From Sarocladium kiliense (taxonomy: Eukaryota > Ascomycota > Sordariomycetes > Hypocreales > Sarocladiaceae): a stretch of DNA of 64,000 nucleotides. The DNA lies in NCBI GenBank assembly GCA_030734395.1, contig JAUZTG010000014.1:188501-252500 (forward strand), in the 5' to 3' direction. Each line of letters starts with the position of its first letter. The stretch's first letter is position 1. This document shows positions 1-10,940 of this stretch, in pieces. The notes beneath the pieces are model-generated. The model was not told the DNA's origin. It saw only the letters and a program-made list of their open reading frames with translations, and did not search any database. Made by a program: the position numbers and the translations under genes.

Positions 1-111
1 CACGGCACGGCACAATAGCCCCAAGGAAAAGATCCGCGACTCTGATTTCGCGATCTTGAGGCGAATCTTCTTCTGATCGTTCCTTCACAAACTGAAGAGT
101 AAAGACGCGAA

Positions 112-1953
112 ATGGCCATGTCGTTGACCGCTCTGGTGGTCGCACTGTCTGCCCTAGCTGGCGTTACAGCCACGCCACAGCATTCCGACTTTGACTGGTC
201 CAGCCTCACACCCTCCGCCTCACTTAACTACACATCCTGCTACGAGGACTTCAAATGTGCCCGTCTCCTCGTTCCCCTTGACTGGCTCGACGAAACCAAT
301 CCCGCCCGTGTTACTCTCGCCATCATCGCCCTCCCAGCCGTCGTCCCAGAAGATGACCTGTCCTTCGGCGGCACCATCTTCACCAACCCAGGCGGACCCA
401 GCGGCTCCGGCGTGGACTTCGCCCTGCACATAGGTCATGACCTGCAGAAACTGACAGACAGCGCCCACAAGAAGTTTGAGATCCTGTCGTTCGATCCGCG
501 TGGCGTTGGCGAGACATTGCCACGGGCGGACTGCTGGCAGGATGAGTTCGCGAGGCAGGCGTACAACACTGAGGCGCTGGCCATGGGATCACCAGATGAG
601 GGACCACACATTGTCGGACGCAACTTTGCGAGGTCGAGGGGGTTTGGTCAGGTGTGTGAGAGGAGCACCGGAGGCAGCGAGGATGACATTCGGAATTTCG
701 TTTCAACCAGCAGCGTCGCGAGAGATATGGTGGAGATTGTCGACAAAATTGACGAGCTACGGAATCCTTCAAGTGAAAGGGCAAGTGATGAAGATGATGA
801 TGCGCAGCTGGAGCTCCGATCTGAGAAGGATGTTCCGCGTCTCAACTACATCGGCTTCTCTTACGGATCGGTCCTCGGCAACTATTTTGCGTCCATGTTC
901 CCCGGCCGCGTGGGACATGTCGCTCTAGAGGCCGTTGTAGATATCCATGACTACTTCAACGGCGTGAGTACCTCTATTCTCATCCCAATTGACCCATTAA
1001 CTGACAAGCATCAGACCTGGGCGCGCAATCTTCAGGACATGCCGCATACCTATGAACACTTCTGGGATACCTGCTTCGCGGCTGGCGACAAGTGCGCTCT
1101 CTACAAGGTTGACGACAGTGGCCCCGACGACATCAGCGCTCGCTTTGAAGCCTGGATCGATGAGCTCGACGCCTCTCCTGCCACCTACATGACCGAGACC
1201 AGCATCCAGCCCATCACACCTTACATCATTGCCATGGCCATGTTCCGACCTATGTACTCGCCCATGAGCCTCTTCCCCTCGACAGCCGAGATCATCGCTG
1301 AAGCCATGGCTGGAAACTACACCGGCGTCAATGAGGCAGGGCCTATCCCCGCCTTCAAGGACAGCTGTCCCCTCAAAGAGCCCGTGTCGTACACCTGGGG
1401 CCTCGATGCCATGGCCGCGATTGCCTGTGGTGACGCTCTACCACAGACGGACGTCACTATCCCCGAATTCCAAGACTACATTAGCATACTCAAGAGTCAG
1501 GACCCAAAGATCGGCCCCTACTGGTCGCAGATCCGAGGAGTCTGCACTGGCTGGCGCTACCGTCCGAAGTACTCATTCTCCGGTCCATGGACAACACCCG
1601 AGCACGATCCCAGTGGCGTTCCCGGCAAGCCCCTCGCGCCCATCCTCTTCGTCTCAAGCAAATACGACCCCGTCACGCCTCTTCGTAACGCGCGAGAGAT
1701 GACGAAGTATCACACCGGCTCCGGTCTGCTGATCCAGGACAGTGTCGGACACGGCACGCTCGGCGTGCCGGGCAAGTGTCGCGACGAGGCGGTCAAAAGA
1801 TTCTTCGCCAAGGGAGAGGTACCAGACGGTGAGCTATACTGCGAGGCAGATTGTCTCCCGTTCCAGGATTGTGAGGAAGCGGAGACGATGACGCTGCGGA
1901 GTGTTGACAGTGGGCCGTTGAGGCACCGCGCACCGTTGGAGATGTTCTGGTGA
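112..1953 (+). CDS. Secreted TAP-like alpha/beta-hydrolase (tripeptidyl aminopeptidase family)
   Basis: Alpha/beta-hydrolase of the bacterial/fungal TAP-like family, expected to release short peptides from N termini outside the cell. A signal peptide covers about residues 1-20. The oxyanion region is TNPGGPSGSG, the nucleophile elbow is GFSYGS (Ser250), the acid lies in SSKYDPVTPL and the catalytic His in SVGHGT, so the triad is complete. C-terminal cysteines match the TAP-like C domain. The frame is open for 613 codons, but 964..1014 looks like a 51-nt intron: GTGAGT donor, CTGAC branch site, CAG acceptor, no in-frame stop. Removing it gives 596 aa and joins VDIHDYFNG directly to TWARNLQDM, as family members read. 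The ATG at 112 follows an A-rich leader. Substrate specificity cannot be read from sequence. Confidence 0.88.
   Translation: MAMSLTALVVALSALAGVTATPQHSDFDWSSLTPSASLNYTSCYEDFKCARLLVPLDWLDETNPARVTLAIIALPAVVPEDDLSFGGTIFTNPGGPSGSGVDFALHIGHDLQKLTDSAHKKFEILSFDPRGVGETLPRADCWQDEFARQAYNTEALAMGSPDEGPHIVGRNFARSRGFGQVCERSTGGSEDDIRNFVSTSSVARDMVEIVDKIDELRNPSSERASDEDDDAQLELRSEKDVPRLNYIGFSYGSVLGNYFASMFPGRVGHVALEAVVDIHDYFNGVSTSILIPIDPLTDKHQTWARNLQDMPHTYEHFWDTCFAAGDKCALYKVDDSGPDDISARFEAWIDELDASPATYMTETSIQPITPYIIAMAMFRPMYSPMSLFPSTAEIIAEAMAGNYTGVNEAGPIPAFKDSCPLKEPVSYTWGLDAMAAIACGDALPQTDVTIPEFQDYISILKSQDPKIGPYWSQIRGVCTGWRYRPKYSFSGPWTTPEHDPSGVPGKPLAPILFVSSKYDPVTPLRNAREMTKYHTGSGLLIQDSVGHGTLGVPGKCRDEAVKRFFAKGEVPDGELYCEADCLPFQDCEEAETMTLRSVDSGPLRHRAPLEMFW
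964..1014 (+). other. Probable 51-nt in-frame intron in the TAP-like hydrolase gene
   Basis: GTGAGT donor, TTAACTGAC branch region 14 nt before the end, and CATCAG acceptor. Length is a multiple of three and no stop is present, so a simple ORF call runs straight through it. Confidence 0.75.
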
Positions 1954-2632
1954 GACGGCGCGGCTTTGATGGACGATATCTACAAGTCTTTCGTTTGGGA
2001 TCTAGCGTGTATGCTCGCATTTATGTCATTTACTTCTGAATTGGGGGGTGGTCCTCGATGGTCAATGGGAAAATGAATTGCAATTATCGACGTGAAAATC
2101 GAGGTTGTTCATCAGTACGTAGCATGCTGAATCGGAAAATCACCCAGCCAGCAGCGGAATACGAGATGAGCCGCTCGCCCACTTACAGCAACCTGCGGAC
2201 TTTTCGCATGGATTCATAGATATATGCCCTGTCGCGAAATTCAGAAGTGAAGCTCCTCAGGCGAATGGTAACGACTCCATCACGAGGCATGATCGTTTTC
2301 GGTAATAGCACAGTGTTCCTCCATGTGTCAGCTTGGCCAAGCCTGAAATGGCCAATTATCTGGAACATGTAAGCCCTAGGAAACGGAGTCGTCGGAGCTT
2401 CGGGCGGTCAGGAGCCTTTTCCTGCTTGTACCTGTTTATATCGGCCAATAAGCGCTCCTGCATATCAGAGGGTATTCTGCACGCCGTGGACTTCCACGTC
2501 ATTTCCCCTAGCTGGCTATGCGGTGACAGCTCCAGGTCTCCTCCACAACTTGCTTCTGTGATTGCCTCGAATTGAGAATTGCAAGGCTTCGAGACTGATC
2601 AGTTCTCATTGTTCTTAAAGTCATATATCGCC
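1954..2632. promoter_or_regulatory. Intergenic: hydrolase 3' end and P450 promoter
   Basis: No gene recognised. Short ORFs here have no domain-like content. It should hold the hydrolase terminator and the P450 promoter; no clear TATA box was picked out. Confidence 0.4.
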
Positions 2633-4311
2633 ATGATGTCGATTCCAGAGAGCATCAGTAGCAATCTTACTCTTGGGGTTGCGGGCGTCGTCGCGGTCGC
2701 GTCGCTCGCCGCCTGGACATTCTCCAAGCATGATCCGCGCGAACCACCGCTGGCCCCAACATCAATTCCTCTGATCGGCCACATCATCGGGCTGAGCCGT
2801 GAGACATTCAACTACTATGTCAATCTTAGGTCAGAACTCACTCGTAGAGCTTCTCGGGTCGGAGAAACTAACGTCAGCCCAGCAAGAGAGTGTCGTCTCC
2901 CATCTTCACGGTGAACCTCCCCGGCCAGAAGATGTACGTCGTGGCCGATGCAGATCTCGTCCAGAAAGTTCAGAAACAGTACCAGACCATCGCATTCCCG
3001 CCTCTCGCAGCGGCATTCTCCTCGCGCACGGCTGGCACCAGTCAGGAATCGTTTCAGGAGATTATTCGCGATGATTACGCTCTCGTCCATGTGTCCAACG
3101 ACATTCTAGTCGAGGCTCTTAAGCCTGGTGAGAATCTTGACAGCATGAACCGGATCATGCTCGGCGATATCAGCAGAGCCATAGAGGACCTTGAGCCTCC
3201 GCGTGGCAAAAGCGTCAAGATTGAGTTCAACAAGTGGCTGAGGGCGACGCTCACCAGAGCCACCACGCGATCGGTTTATGGACCCAAGAACCCTTACGAG
3301 GATGAGGGTGTTGTTGAGGCATTCTGGTAACAGCCTTTCTAACAAACAGCGTATGATACTTAGCTGACCAAAGACACCAGGGCTTTTGAGACTGGGTTGG
3401 TTGCTCTCGCCATTGGCATTCTCCCTTCCGTCATAGCCAAGAAGGCTGTCGTTGGTCGGGAAAAGGTGACCGCTGCCATACGACGGTACTATAAGGAGGG
3501 TGGTCTCGAAACCTCGTCAGATCTTCCGCGTGGTCGGTATCGCATTGCCACTGAGCGTAATATCCCCGTGCCTGAGATCGCCAGGTTTGAGACCGGTGTA
3601 GCTCTCGCGGTGCTATTGAACACGGGTCCGGCCACTTTCTGGATGGTCCTGATGGCTTATCTCACCCCGGGCCTCAGAGATGAACTTCGCGCCGAGATTG
3701 ATGCCTGTACTGAGACAACAGTCGAGGACGGAGCCACGACCAAGTCCCTCGACATCCTCAACCTTAAGCAGAGCTGCCCTCTCCTTCTGTCCACATATCA
3801 AGAAGTCCTCCGCTACTTCCACGTCGGCACCCTCGTTCGTCAGGTAACGGAGGATACGTACCTCGGGCAGTGGCTGCTCAAGAAAGGCGCCATGGTGCAC
3901 ATGCCCTCACGAGCCATCCACCACGACCCCAGAGTCTACGGCCCAACAGCATCTGAGTTCAAGCCGCGCCGCTTCCTCCCGTCTGAGAAGAAGAATCGCC
4001 CCAAGGATTACTGTTTCCGCGGTTTCGGCGGTGGTAAGAACCTCTGCCCAGGACGGCACTTCGCAACGAACGAGATCCTGGCGACAGCAGCGGTCTTCAT
4101 TGTGCGATTCGACATGGAGCCGTCGAGTGGCAAGTGGGAGATGCCCACGGGATTCAACTCGGGGTCTGCGGGACAGATCATGGAGCCTGACACTGACGTA
4201 GAGGTGGACGTGAGAACGAGGGCTGGGTTCGAGGACGTGAAGTGGGAACTGCGGCTTAAGACGAGCGACAAGATCTTCGCTATCGTGACGGAAGACGTGA
4301 ACGAGGGTTAG
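2633..4311 (+). CDS. Cytochrome P450 monooxygenase (CYP7/CYP8-like I-helix)
   Basis: Membrane-anchored P450 of 523 aa in three exons: 2633..2829, 2883..3326, 3381..4311. An N-terminal anchor (about residues 10-30) is followed by the PPLAPTSIPLIGHI hinge. The haem motif is FRGFGGGKNLCPGRHFA with thiolate Cys436; the ExxR motif is EVLR and the meander reads FKPRRFLP. The I-helix reads LNTGPATFW instead of (A/G)Gx(D/E)T, so the usual acid-Thr pair for O2 activation is missing. CYP7A and prostacyclin synthase (CYP8A) have a similar NTxPA-FW segment, and a set of fungal P450s shares it. Introns are 53 and 54 nt, with CTAAC and CTGAC branch sites. Substrate is unknown; no obvious biosynthetic partner lies beside it. 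Confidence 0.92.
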
Positions 4312-5150
4312 ATATCGTTTCCTCATATCTCTGTCACTGATTGCCTTACCTGTCTCGCCTTTGACATTTGACACTGGCAAAACCTCAAGATACGTTGTAG
4401 TGAGCGCTAAGGCAGTAGCTATGACTTACCGAAACTATGAGCCTCATGTTTCTTACAAGTAGCTCGACTTAGGATTGAGTAAGAACTCAGGTGCAATGAC
4501 CGCAATTCATAGAATAGATGCCAGAGTATTCGTGCAGCATCACCTTCACACTGATAAGATCAAGAATTTGACTGAGCTTGAATAATCCTTTCTGATTTAC
4601 GACCCTGATGTTCAAGCAGTGATTCGCATTTAGCTATTATTCTGCAGGTCAAAGGGCATTAATGAGTCACCAACGGTGACTTATGTAATGTGTTCCAAGA
4701 TTTCAAACGCCTCTGAAGCTGTCCCGAGGGTGACAATGGTTCGCATTGTGCGAGATACAGCGCAGCTACCTATCCAACCTCGCTGAGCCAGTTTTGAGGG
4801 CCTTTGGCTCGAATTCTCCATCACGAATTTCCTATCCGTGATGGGCTACGAGCGAACCTGATACGAGCTCTCGATAGTTCAATAGCTGTAGGATTATGGT
4901 GTGAAGCGAGTCTAGGTTGACTCGCAAGTTCCTAAAGAGGCAATCAGAGCATACAACACGGCTGAATCACCTAGAGCGTGATTCAGGTGTTCGTGACGTT
5001 GCCATTACGCTCTTGCATCTCGAGTGTTGGCTATATAAACATGGCTCTGCTGAGCTTTATCAATCGACTTTTCTTCATTCTTTGCAAGCTGTTCCTTACA
5101 CATACTCCACTAACCTCCTATCATCAAGGAATACAATTTCATCCATCAAT
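4312..5150. promoter_or_regulatory. Intergenic: P450 3' end and promoter of the first C4 miniprotein
   Basis: No gene recognised. A TATA-like TATATAAA lies at 5032..5039, 119 bp before the next ATG. An ATG at 5041 opens an overlapping frame but sits too close to the TATA box to be in the expected mRNA. Confidence 0.45.
5032..5039 (+). promoter_or_regulatory. TATA box of the first C4 miniprotein gene
   Basis: TATATAAA, 119 bp upstream of the ATG at 5151. The neighbouring paralog has an AT-rich element at nearly the same distance. Confidence 0.5.
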
Positions 5151-5405
5151 ATGTCTTCACCAACCTCCAAGCCTATGCTTCACAACCATCCCAACATGGA
5201 TAATTCGCCCGCGAACATCATCTCGGGCTCTGAAGAAGCCGACCACAGAACCCCACGTGAAGTGCCCGCCAAGCGATACCGCTGCCGAAACTACAACATT
5301 TGCAAGGGCTGGACGAGAAATAAGGGCGGGTTGTGTTACATATGTCTTGGTCAAACTGACCAGCTCCCTCAGGAAGAGCCCACCAAGGGGGAAGACCATG
5401 TGTAA
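5151..5405 (+). CDS. Small C4-cysteine (zinc-ribbon-like) protein, paralog 1
   Basis: An 84-residue intronless protein starting MSSPTSKPM. The first half is polar and probably disordered. Residues about 43-65 carry YRCRNYNICK...GGLCYICLG, i.e. C-x5-C-x10-C-x2-C, a spacing able to bind one zinc ion. The tail is acidic and polar. There is no signal peptide or membrane segment, so it is probably intracellular. The next gene (5916..6062) encodes C-x6-C-x10-C-x2-C with similar flanking residues, pointing to tandem duplication. I do not recognise a named family. It could be a small nucleic-acid- or protein-binding zinc ribbon. A TATA box at 5032 supports expression. Confidence 0.6.
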   Translation: MSSPTSKPMLHNHPNMDNSPANIISGSEEADHRTPREVPAKRYRCRNYNICKGWTRNKGGLCYICLGQTDQLPQEEPTKGEDHV

Positions 5406-5915
5406 CATGAAAGGTCTTTCCCAAATGGAACAGCATTTTGTTGTAGTCAAGGGTCGATTGCTCTTAGCAGAATGGTTTCGCAAACAGTAGCAAGTACCGA
5501 GGGCTATGGTGGTGTCACAAGCAAATCATCGCCCAGTCTGGCCTCAATGCAAATTCATATATTTCACACATCGCCGCTCTCATAGTTTGGATGAGCTACA
5601 TGATGCAGTGTCGCCGAAAGGTGCAGATGAGCAACGAGAACCACTAGAATGCATCAAGCAAACACCGTGGAGATTGTCATCGCAAGTTCGACTTGACTTG
5701 CGGCAAAGACTCGCATCACCAACTCATCGGGCTTCCGAAAGTCATCAGGATGCTTCACTTCACTTCGTTATTCTCGCGCTCACATAAATACTGCCCTGCG
5801 CAAATGAGAGATCGCATGCCTTGGTCAAGCTTACTCCATCGCGCTCATCGACTAGGCTAACACAGCCGTTACGGATTTCGAAAACTCAAAACGAATTCAA
5901 CTAATATTTGTCAAT
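5406..5915. promoter_or_regulatory. Intergenic between the two C4 miniprotein genes
   Basis: No convincing gene; a 93-codon ORF (5506..5787) lacks protein-like features. CATAAATA at 5783..5790 lies 133 bp before the second miniprotein ATG and may be its TATA element. Confidence 0.4.
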
Positions 5916-6062
5916 ATGGGTGAAGGCTCCATCGACTACCCTTGCAAATACCAGAAGGATGGGTGCAAGGACAGGGTCACAAAGCCGGGCGATAAGTGTA
6001 TCCGCTGCGAGGCTCGCGATATAGCCCGCAAGAATCGATCCAAGTACAAGCACAAGAAGTAG
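5916..6062 (+). CDS. Small C4-cysteine (zinc-ribbon-like) protein, paralog 2
   Basis: A 48-residue protein beginning MGEGSIDYPCKYQKDGCKD. The cysteines are spaced C-x6-C-x10-C-x2-C, almost the same as the neighbour at 5151..5405, and the tail is strongly basic (KNRSKYKHKK). The length, the CIRC second knuckle and the basic tail suggest a single zinc-bound knuckle that could contact nucleic acid; this is inferred. The ATG has an A at -3 (tcaATATGG context) and follows a leader with a TATA-like element at 5783. It is too short for most gene callers. The frame is intact from ATG to TAG, which argues against chance given the conserved cysteine pattern beside it. Confidence 0.55.
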   Translation: MGEGSIDYPCKYQKDGCKDRVTKPGDKCIRCEARDIARKNRSKYKHKK

Positions 6063-7582
6063 GCATGAATGCCGTTGTGACGGCAGCTCTGGGAGGATAT
6101 GCATGGTGTGCCACTACGAAATAGTTACACACAGTCAGTCGTTGCGGGAGTCCGTCGCTTGAGATATGGCACGTATCGAGTCACGAAACAAGGGATCATA
6201 CAAAGAGTGATTATAAAGAGTGATTGACGGTTTTCTCGTCGTGCATTATGTAATGTGACAAGCACAGTCTTCCAGTCTGGATATTCTTGCAGTGCAGAAA
6301 GCCCAGAAAGGTTACGCAGACGCAGTGTTTCCCGTACGGCGTGAACTGTCCTCCACTTCATCAGCCCTCTAACCTAATAGAGCGGCTGAGATTTGCTCGT
6401 GCTCTCCGAACCACGCTGGCACCAACTTACGAACCGTAATGTGACGGGGCGAGAACCTTGATGCCGGAGATAATCGCTTGCCCGGGCATCAATTGTCAAT
6501 CGCAACAGGTGGTGTGAGCCGGTGGGAAGCAATGAAGCTTCTCACACAGGCCACGCTGGTCTCGCCCGCGGCGGCTTGCTCGAAGACGAGAACTGCATTG
6601 CCATGAGGAGGATACCTTGTTCTTTGCCATGATTACAAATGCTGTTCCGGTGAACTCGATAATATCAGCACCAGAGTCCGTGAGGCTGCGGAGAGAGATC
6701 AGTGGCACATAAGCTCGACTGTAATTGATGGAAATACGATGACTAGTGTCCGCTCCTCAGACCTGACATCCGAGTGGCTTTGTAGTTCGCGGGGCATCAC
6801 ATTTAAGCTGCTACGGATCTAGATCACAAGAGCGCCAAGAGGTCCTACCAATAAGCTAAATAGGAGGTTTTTGTTTAGCTATGTGCCCAGCGTCGTGGAA
6901 CCGGTACCCGTCTTCTAGGCTTTAAGCGAGGAGTATAGGCGCTGGGTACTGGACCCGCGCGTGAAGTCCTACAGTCTTCATGCCGGTTAGACGCTCCGCT
7001 GAGCTCACATGCATGTTGCCACTGATCCCAGTCCACATCCTGGATCCCAGGTGTGTGGGAATCTATATGGCTTTGCCCCAACCTTCGCTCGAGAAAATAG
7101 GAGAAATCCTCGGGAACTACCTTGGACGCGGTCCGAGCTCTTAGGCCGGGATCTATCATGAAGCGCAGTTCAGGGCAAGTGACACAATCCTGGACCCTGG
7201 CTGTGACTGAGGATTTGCTGCCGTAGCTCAACGCATACCTAGAAAGATCCGGATTTCGAAAATAGTCTTCTAGGCTAAATCCAGATACAACTTGCCAGGC
7301 CCAATTCTTTGAGGAATTCTGCTGTTTTGTTGGTCGCATGCGCCGCAGCCACTCCGCGAATTGGCCGACCCTTGTTCGAGATGGGTGTCTTTCAAGCGGA
7401 TAGATGGACGGACATCCGGAGAAGCTGCGAAAAGAATACCTTTACAAGTAAATTGACAAGTATAAAGCGGCCGCTGCATGCTTGCTCTCCCAAGATATGC
7501 GTCATCCAAAAGATATACCACTTAAACCTGGATTTTCACTCTTCACTCGATTGACGAGAAGCGCGGTCTGCAATTATTCATC
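6063..7582. promoter_or_regulatory. Intergenic, 1.5 kb, no gene seen
   Basis: Only short ORFs without domain features on either strand. The right end must contain the GMC oxidoreductase promoter. No repeats or RNA genes recognised. Confidence 0.4.
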
Positions 7583-9530
7583 ATGCGTGGAGTTTATTTC
7601 GCCCTTGGCCTTCCAGCGCTTGTTTTGGGGAAGCATTTCGACTACATAATTGTTGGTGCAGGTCCCGCAGGTCTTGTGATGGCCAATCGTCTTTCGGAAG
7701 ATCCCAAAGTCACGGTAGCGGTCGTCGAGCCAGGCAGCGATGAGCGGGACAATGCTCTCATCTCGGACACAGCTGTTTGGAACGGCGCGCACGGCACACA
7801 TGTAGACTGGAACTACACAAGTGTTCCTCAAGAAGCTCTGGATGGAAGGGAGCTGCTGATGCATTCTGGAAGAGCTTGGGGAGGCTCCTCAGCGATCAAT
7901 GGTAGGACCGTCCAGAGGGTTCCTTGCCTCATGTGTACCAGCTAACACGTCCAGGTATGACGTACATACGCGCAAACAAGGAAGAAATCGATGCATGGGA
8001 GCGGCTTGGTAACAAGGGATGGACCTGGAAGTCGCTTCTGCCATACTACAGGAAGGCGGAGAGGTACTTCATCCCCACGCCCGATCAGTTCAGCATAGGC
8101 GCTACCTATGAGCCGAAGTATCACAACTTCAAGGGGCCACTCCATGTTGGCTACTCCCGAGACCTGGTAAAGTCCGATAGCGGCCCTCGCATCATTAAAG
8201 CATGGGATAGCCTCGGCGTGCCCCTCAACCCAGACTTCAACAGTGGTGACATTCGTGGCGTCGCAATTGGACCGCAGACACTGGATCCTCCTTCGGACAT
8301 GCGTTGGGATGCGGCCCGGGCATATGTCTACCCTGTGGAGAAGAGGAAGAATCTCAAGGTCCTGAAGGGAACTGTTCGGAAACTCTTGTGGTCGAAGAAG
8401 CCGCAGAAAGGTCCGAAGTCGCATGGCAAGTTACAGGCAGAGGGTGTCGAGTACTTTGCGCCAGACGGCAGACCCAAAAGCCTGTACGCAACGAAAGAAG
8501 TCATCGTCTCTGCTGGAGGACTTCGGACACCAGGCATTCTCGAGGCATCTGGCATCGGCAATCCCAGGTTTGTACAACTATCCGAGCTATTGCTGGCCGA
8601 ATTCCCTGCTTATGTGTCATTTATATAGTGTTCTTGAAGCCCACGGGATCAAGACTTTAGTGCCACTTCCTGGGGTCGGCGAAAACATGATGGAGCAGCC
8701 AAACGTTCTGATCGGGTACATCGCGACGGGTGCCTTGACGCCCGCCCGGAATGCATGGACCGCCTATCTTACGACATCTCAGATATATGGCGACGACTTT
8801 CAGGCTGTATCCAAGAGGGTTGCTGATTCTCTACCGGCTTGGGCTCAAGACGTCGCCGATATCTCCCAGTTTTTAAATGCCACTGCTCTCGAACGCATCT
8901 TCCGAGTACAATACGATCTCCTTTTCGTCCACGATGTCCCAGCCAGCGAGCACCTGGCACTCATGGCAGACTACGAAGGGACGCCCGTGCAAGGAACCAA
9001 CTTTTGGACGTTGCACCTCTTCTCTCGGGGGAGTGTTCACTTGCGCGGCACTGGTGTGGAAGAGGTTGACCGACCGTTGATAAACCACCGACTACTCCAC
9101 CTAGACTTCGATATGGATATGACCATCAGGGCGGGACGAGCGACACGCGATTTCTGGCACTCTGATGAACTCGAGGAAACTATCGTTGCACCAGGGCTTC
9201 CATTCCCCGATGAGCGTGATTCCAGCGACGAGGCCTGGACCCAGTTCCTCAGGGGAGCTAGTAAGTGGTTCACATCATGGCATCGATCTGTCGTTCACCC
9301 TTTGACTAACAATGCGAACAGCGGTCGTTAACAATCATGCTTTTGGAACTGCATCTATGCTGCCGAAGGAGCTTGGCGGGGTCGTGGATTCGAAACTACG
9401 AGTGTATGGCACAGCTAATGTCCGGGTCGTGGACGCTTCGATCATCCCGATACAAAATGGCGGACATCCTACGGCCACTATCTATGCTTTGGCTGAGAGA
9501 GCGGCTGATATCATCAAAGGCGTCATCTGA
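7583..9530 (+). CDS. Secreted GMC-family FAD oxidoreductase
   Basis: Glucose-methanol-choline oxidoreductase of 590 aa in four exons: 7583..7901, 7955..8567, 8629..9260, 9322..9530. A short signal peptide (about residues 1-16) is followed by the FAD Rossmann motif DYIIVGAGPAGLVMANRL and then GRAWGGSSAINGMTY, the GMC signature region. VIVSAGGLRTPGILEASGIG is GMC signature 2. The C terminus carries VNNHAFGTASMLPKELGGVVD and the closing ANVRVVDASIIP...GGHPTATIYALAERAAD block. The usual HPxGT here reads HAFGT, but the His is retained. Introns are 53, 61 and 61 nt. It probably oxidises an extracellular alcohol or sugar and yields H2O2 or reduces quinones; which one cannot be decided. Confidence 0.92.
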
Positions 9531-9714
9531 TGCGTACTCAAAGATCTGCTGGTTGATGCGATGCCAGTAATTTGTTGTGCCATATGCTGTTGTTCTTGAT
9601 CCTCGTCGTCTTTATGAGGTGTGCGTTGTAGGTGAATCGGGTAAGTATCAACTTTATTAGAGGCACCTGAAGCTTGATTTACTAAAACCAACGGATGATA
9701 TAATTCTCATTTGT

Positions 9715-9860
9715 TCCTACGTTTATTCTAATCCCTATCTTAATCCCTAATCTACATTCTATTGTTTATTCTAAACTCTATTTCAGCCCTTATTCCGACC
9801 CTATTCTGATCCTATTCCGATCCCTATTATATTCCTCATTTGAATGCCCATTCTGATATG
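9715..9860. repeat. Degenerate short tandem repeat, about 11-13 bp units
   Basis: Repeated variants of CCTATTCYGAT / CCCTATCTTAAT on the plus strand, e.g. around 9788..9835. Imperfect, minisatellite-like, no coding frame. Confidence 0.55.
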
Positions 9861-10595
9861 TCTTGTAACACCTGTGACCACGCCGGTCGTAAAGCCTTTC
9901 TTTTAGGTCAAGTTCTTGCCCTAGGCTGTAAGTGCACAGTCTTGTTCCATTTATGCGCTTATAATGTATGGTATGAAGTAGCAGCCTCGAAACCACATAT
10001 ATTCTTTTGGAAGCACCATGAGATTAAAAACTATCTCCTCGTTCTTTTACCTTTCAATCCTCAAAGTTCAGTCTCGCAGCTTCCTATCCTGCCTGGACTC
10101 TAAATACACACTTGGTCCAGTCCAGCCAGCTGTCCTGAAACGCCCCTGGTCCTCTCGACAAAACCCCCAACTTTCCTGTCCCATCCTAAATCCTTGCGGG
10201 AAGACCAAGGCTTCTCTCTGCCTTCTTCGCACCCATGTTTACCTATTTTCTTTCGCATAGACCACCCAATGACTTATAAAACACCTGGACTGCATCATGC
10301 CATAGCGTCACAGCGAAGGGTCCTCTCTGCTCCTAACTTGCAGCTCCCAAATTCCCCGAGACATCGCAGTACAGCAGCGCTGGGAGAGAATGGCAATCGA
10401 TGTCTCCTTAGCTTTTGGCCTTGCTCCAGGGAAAAAATTGACCCCCCCTAAGGCGATAACAGAGAAAGGCGGAGGAAAGCAGGCAACAGATAATTGAGCA
10501 ACACTTGAGCTGACGTCAGATGGTTTCCAAAAGCATTGAACAAGGTATTAGACTACATTATCTAGTTCATTTTCCGTTGAAGGCTGGCTCAATTA

Positions 10596-10940
10596 ATGAT
10601 ATCTACCCGCCGTGAATTAGCGAATGCCCAGAGGCTCGCAGAGACCTTAGCAACAGTCACGCAAATGCAAGGGAAAGGTCTTGATCTTTCAGCAATTGTT
10701 AGCTTAATAGAAAAGCTAAGCAAAATTGAACCGCGATTGGAGGTCTCTTCTGCTGCTTTGGCAGGGCGACCAAGCACAGCACCAGCGATGCCGGTTGTGC
10801 TGTTCTGTAGGGTACTTCGAGGTGGTGGAGTCGCGAAAGTTTCCCGGCGATCATTGGAGCAACTGCCACGATGCATCCTCCAAAGGTCTCTCAGTGGGGG
10901 GATGAGAATGCAGAGATCCTGTACACAGAACAGGACCTGA
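10596..10940 (+). other. Unassigned 114-codon ORF, possible gene remnant
   Basis: The first 60 residues read as plausible helical protein (RRELANAQRLAETLATVTQM... then LSAIVSLIEKLSKIEPRLEV). After that the frame degrades, and a neighbouring frame continues acidic sequence to a stop near 10975. No family recognised. It may be a decayed gene or chance. Confidence 0.2.
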
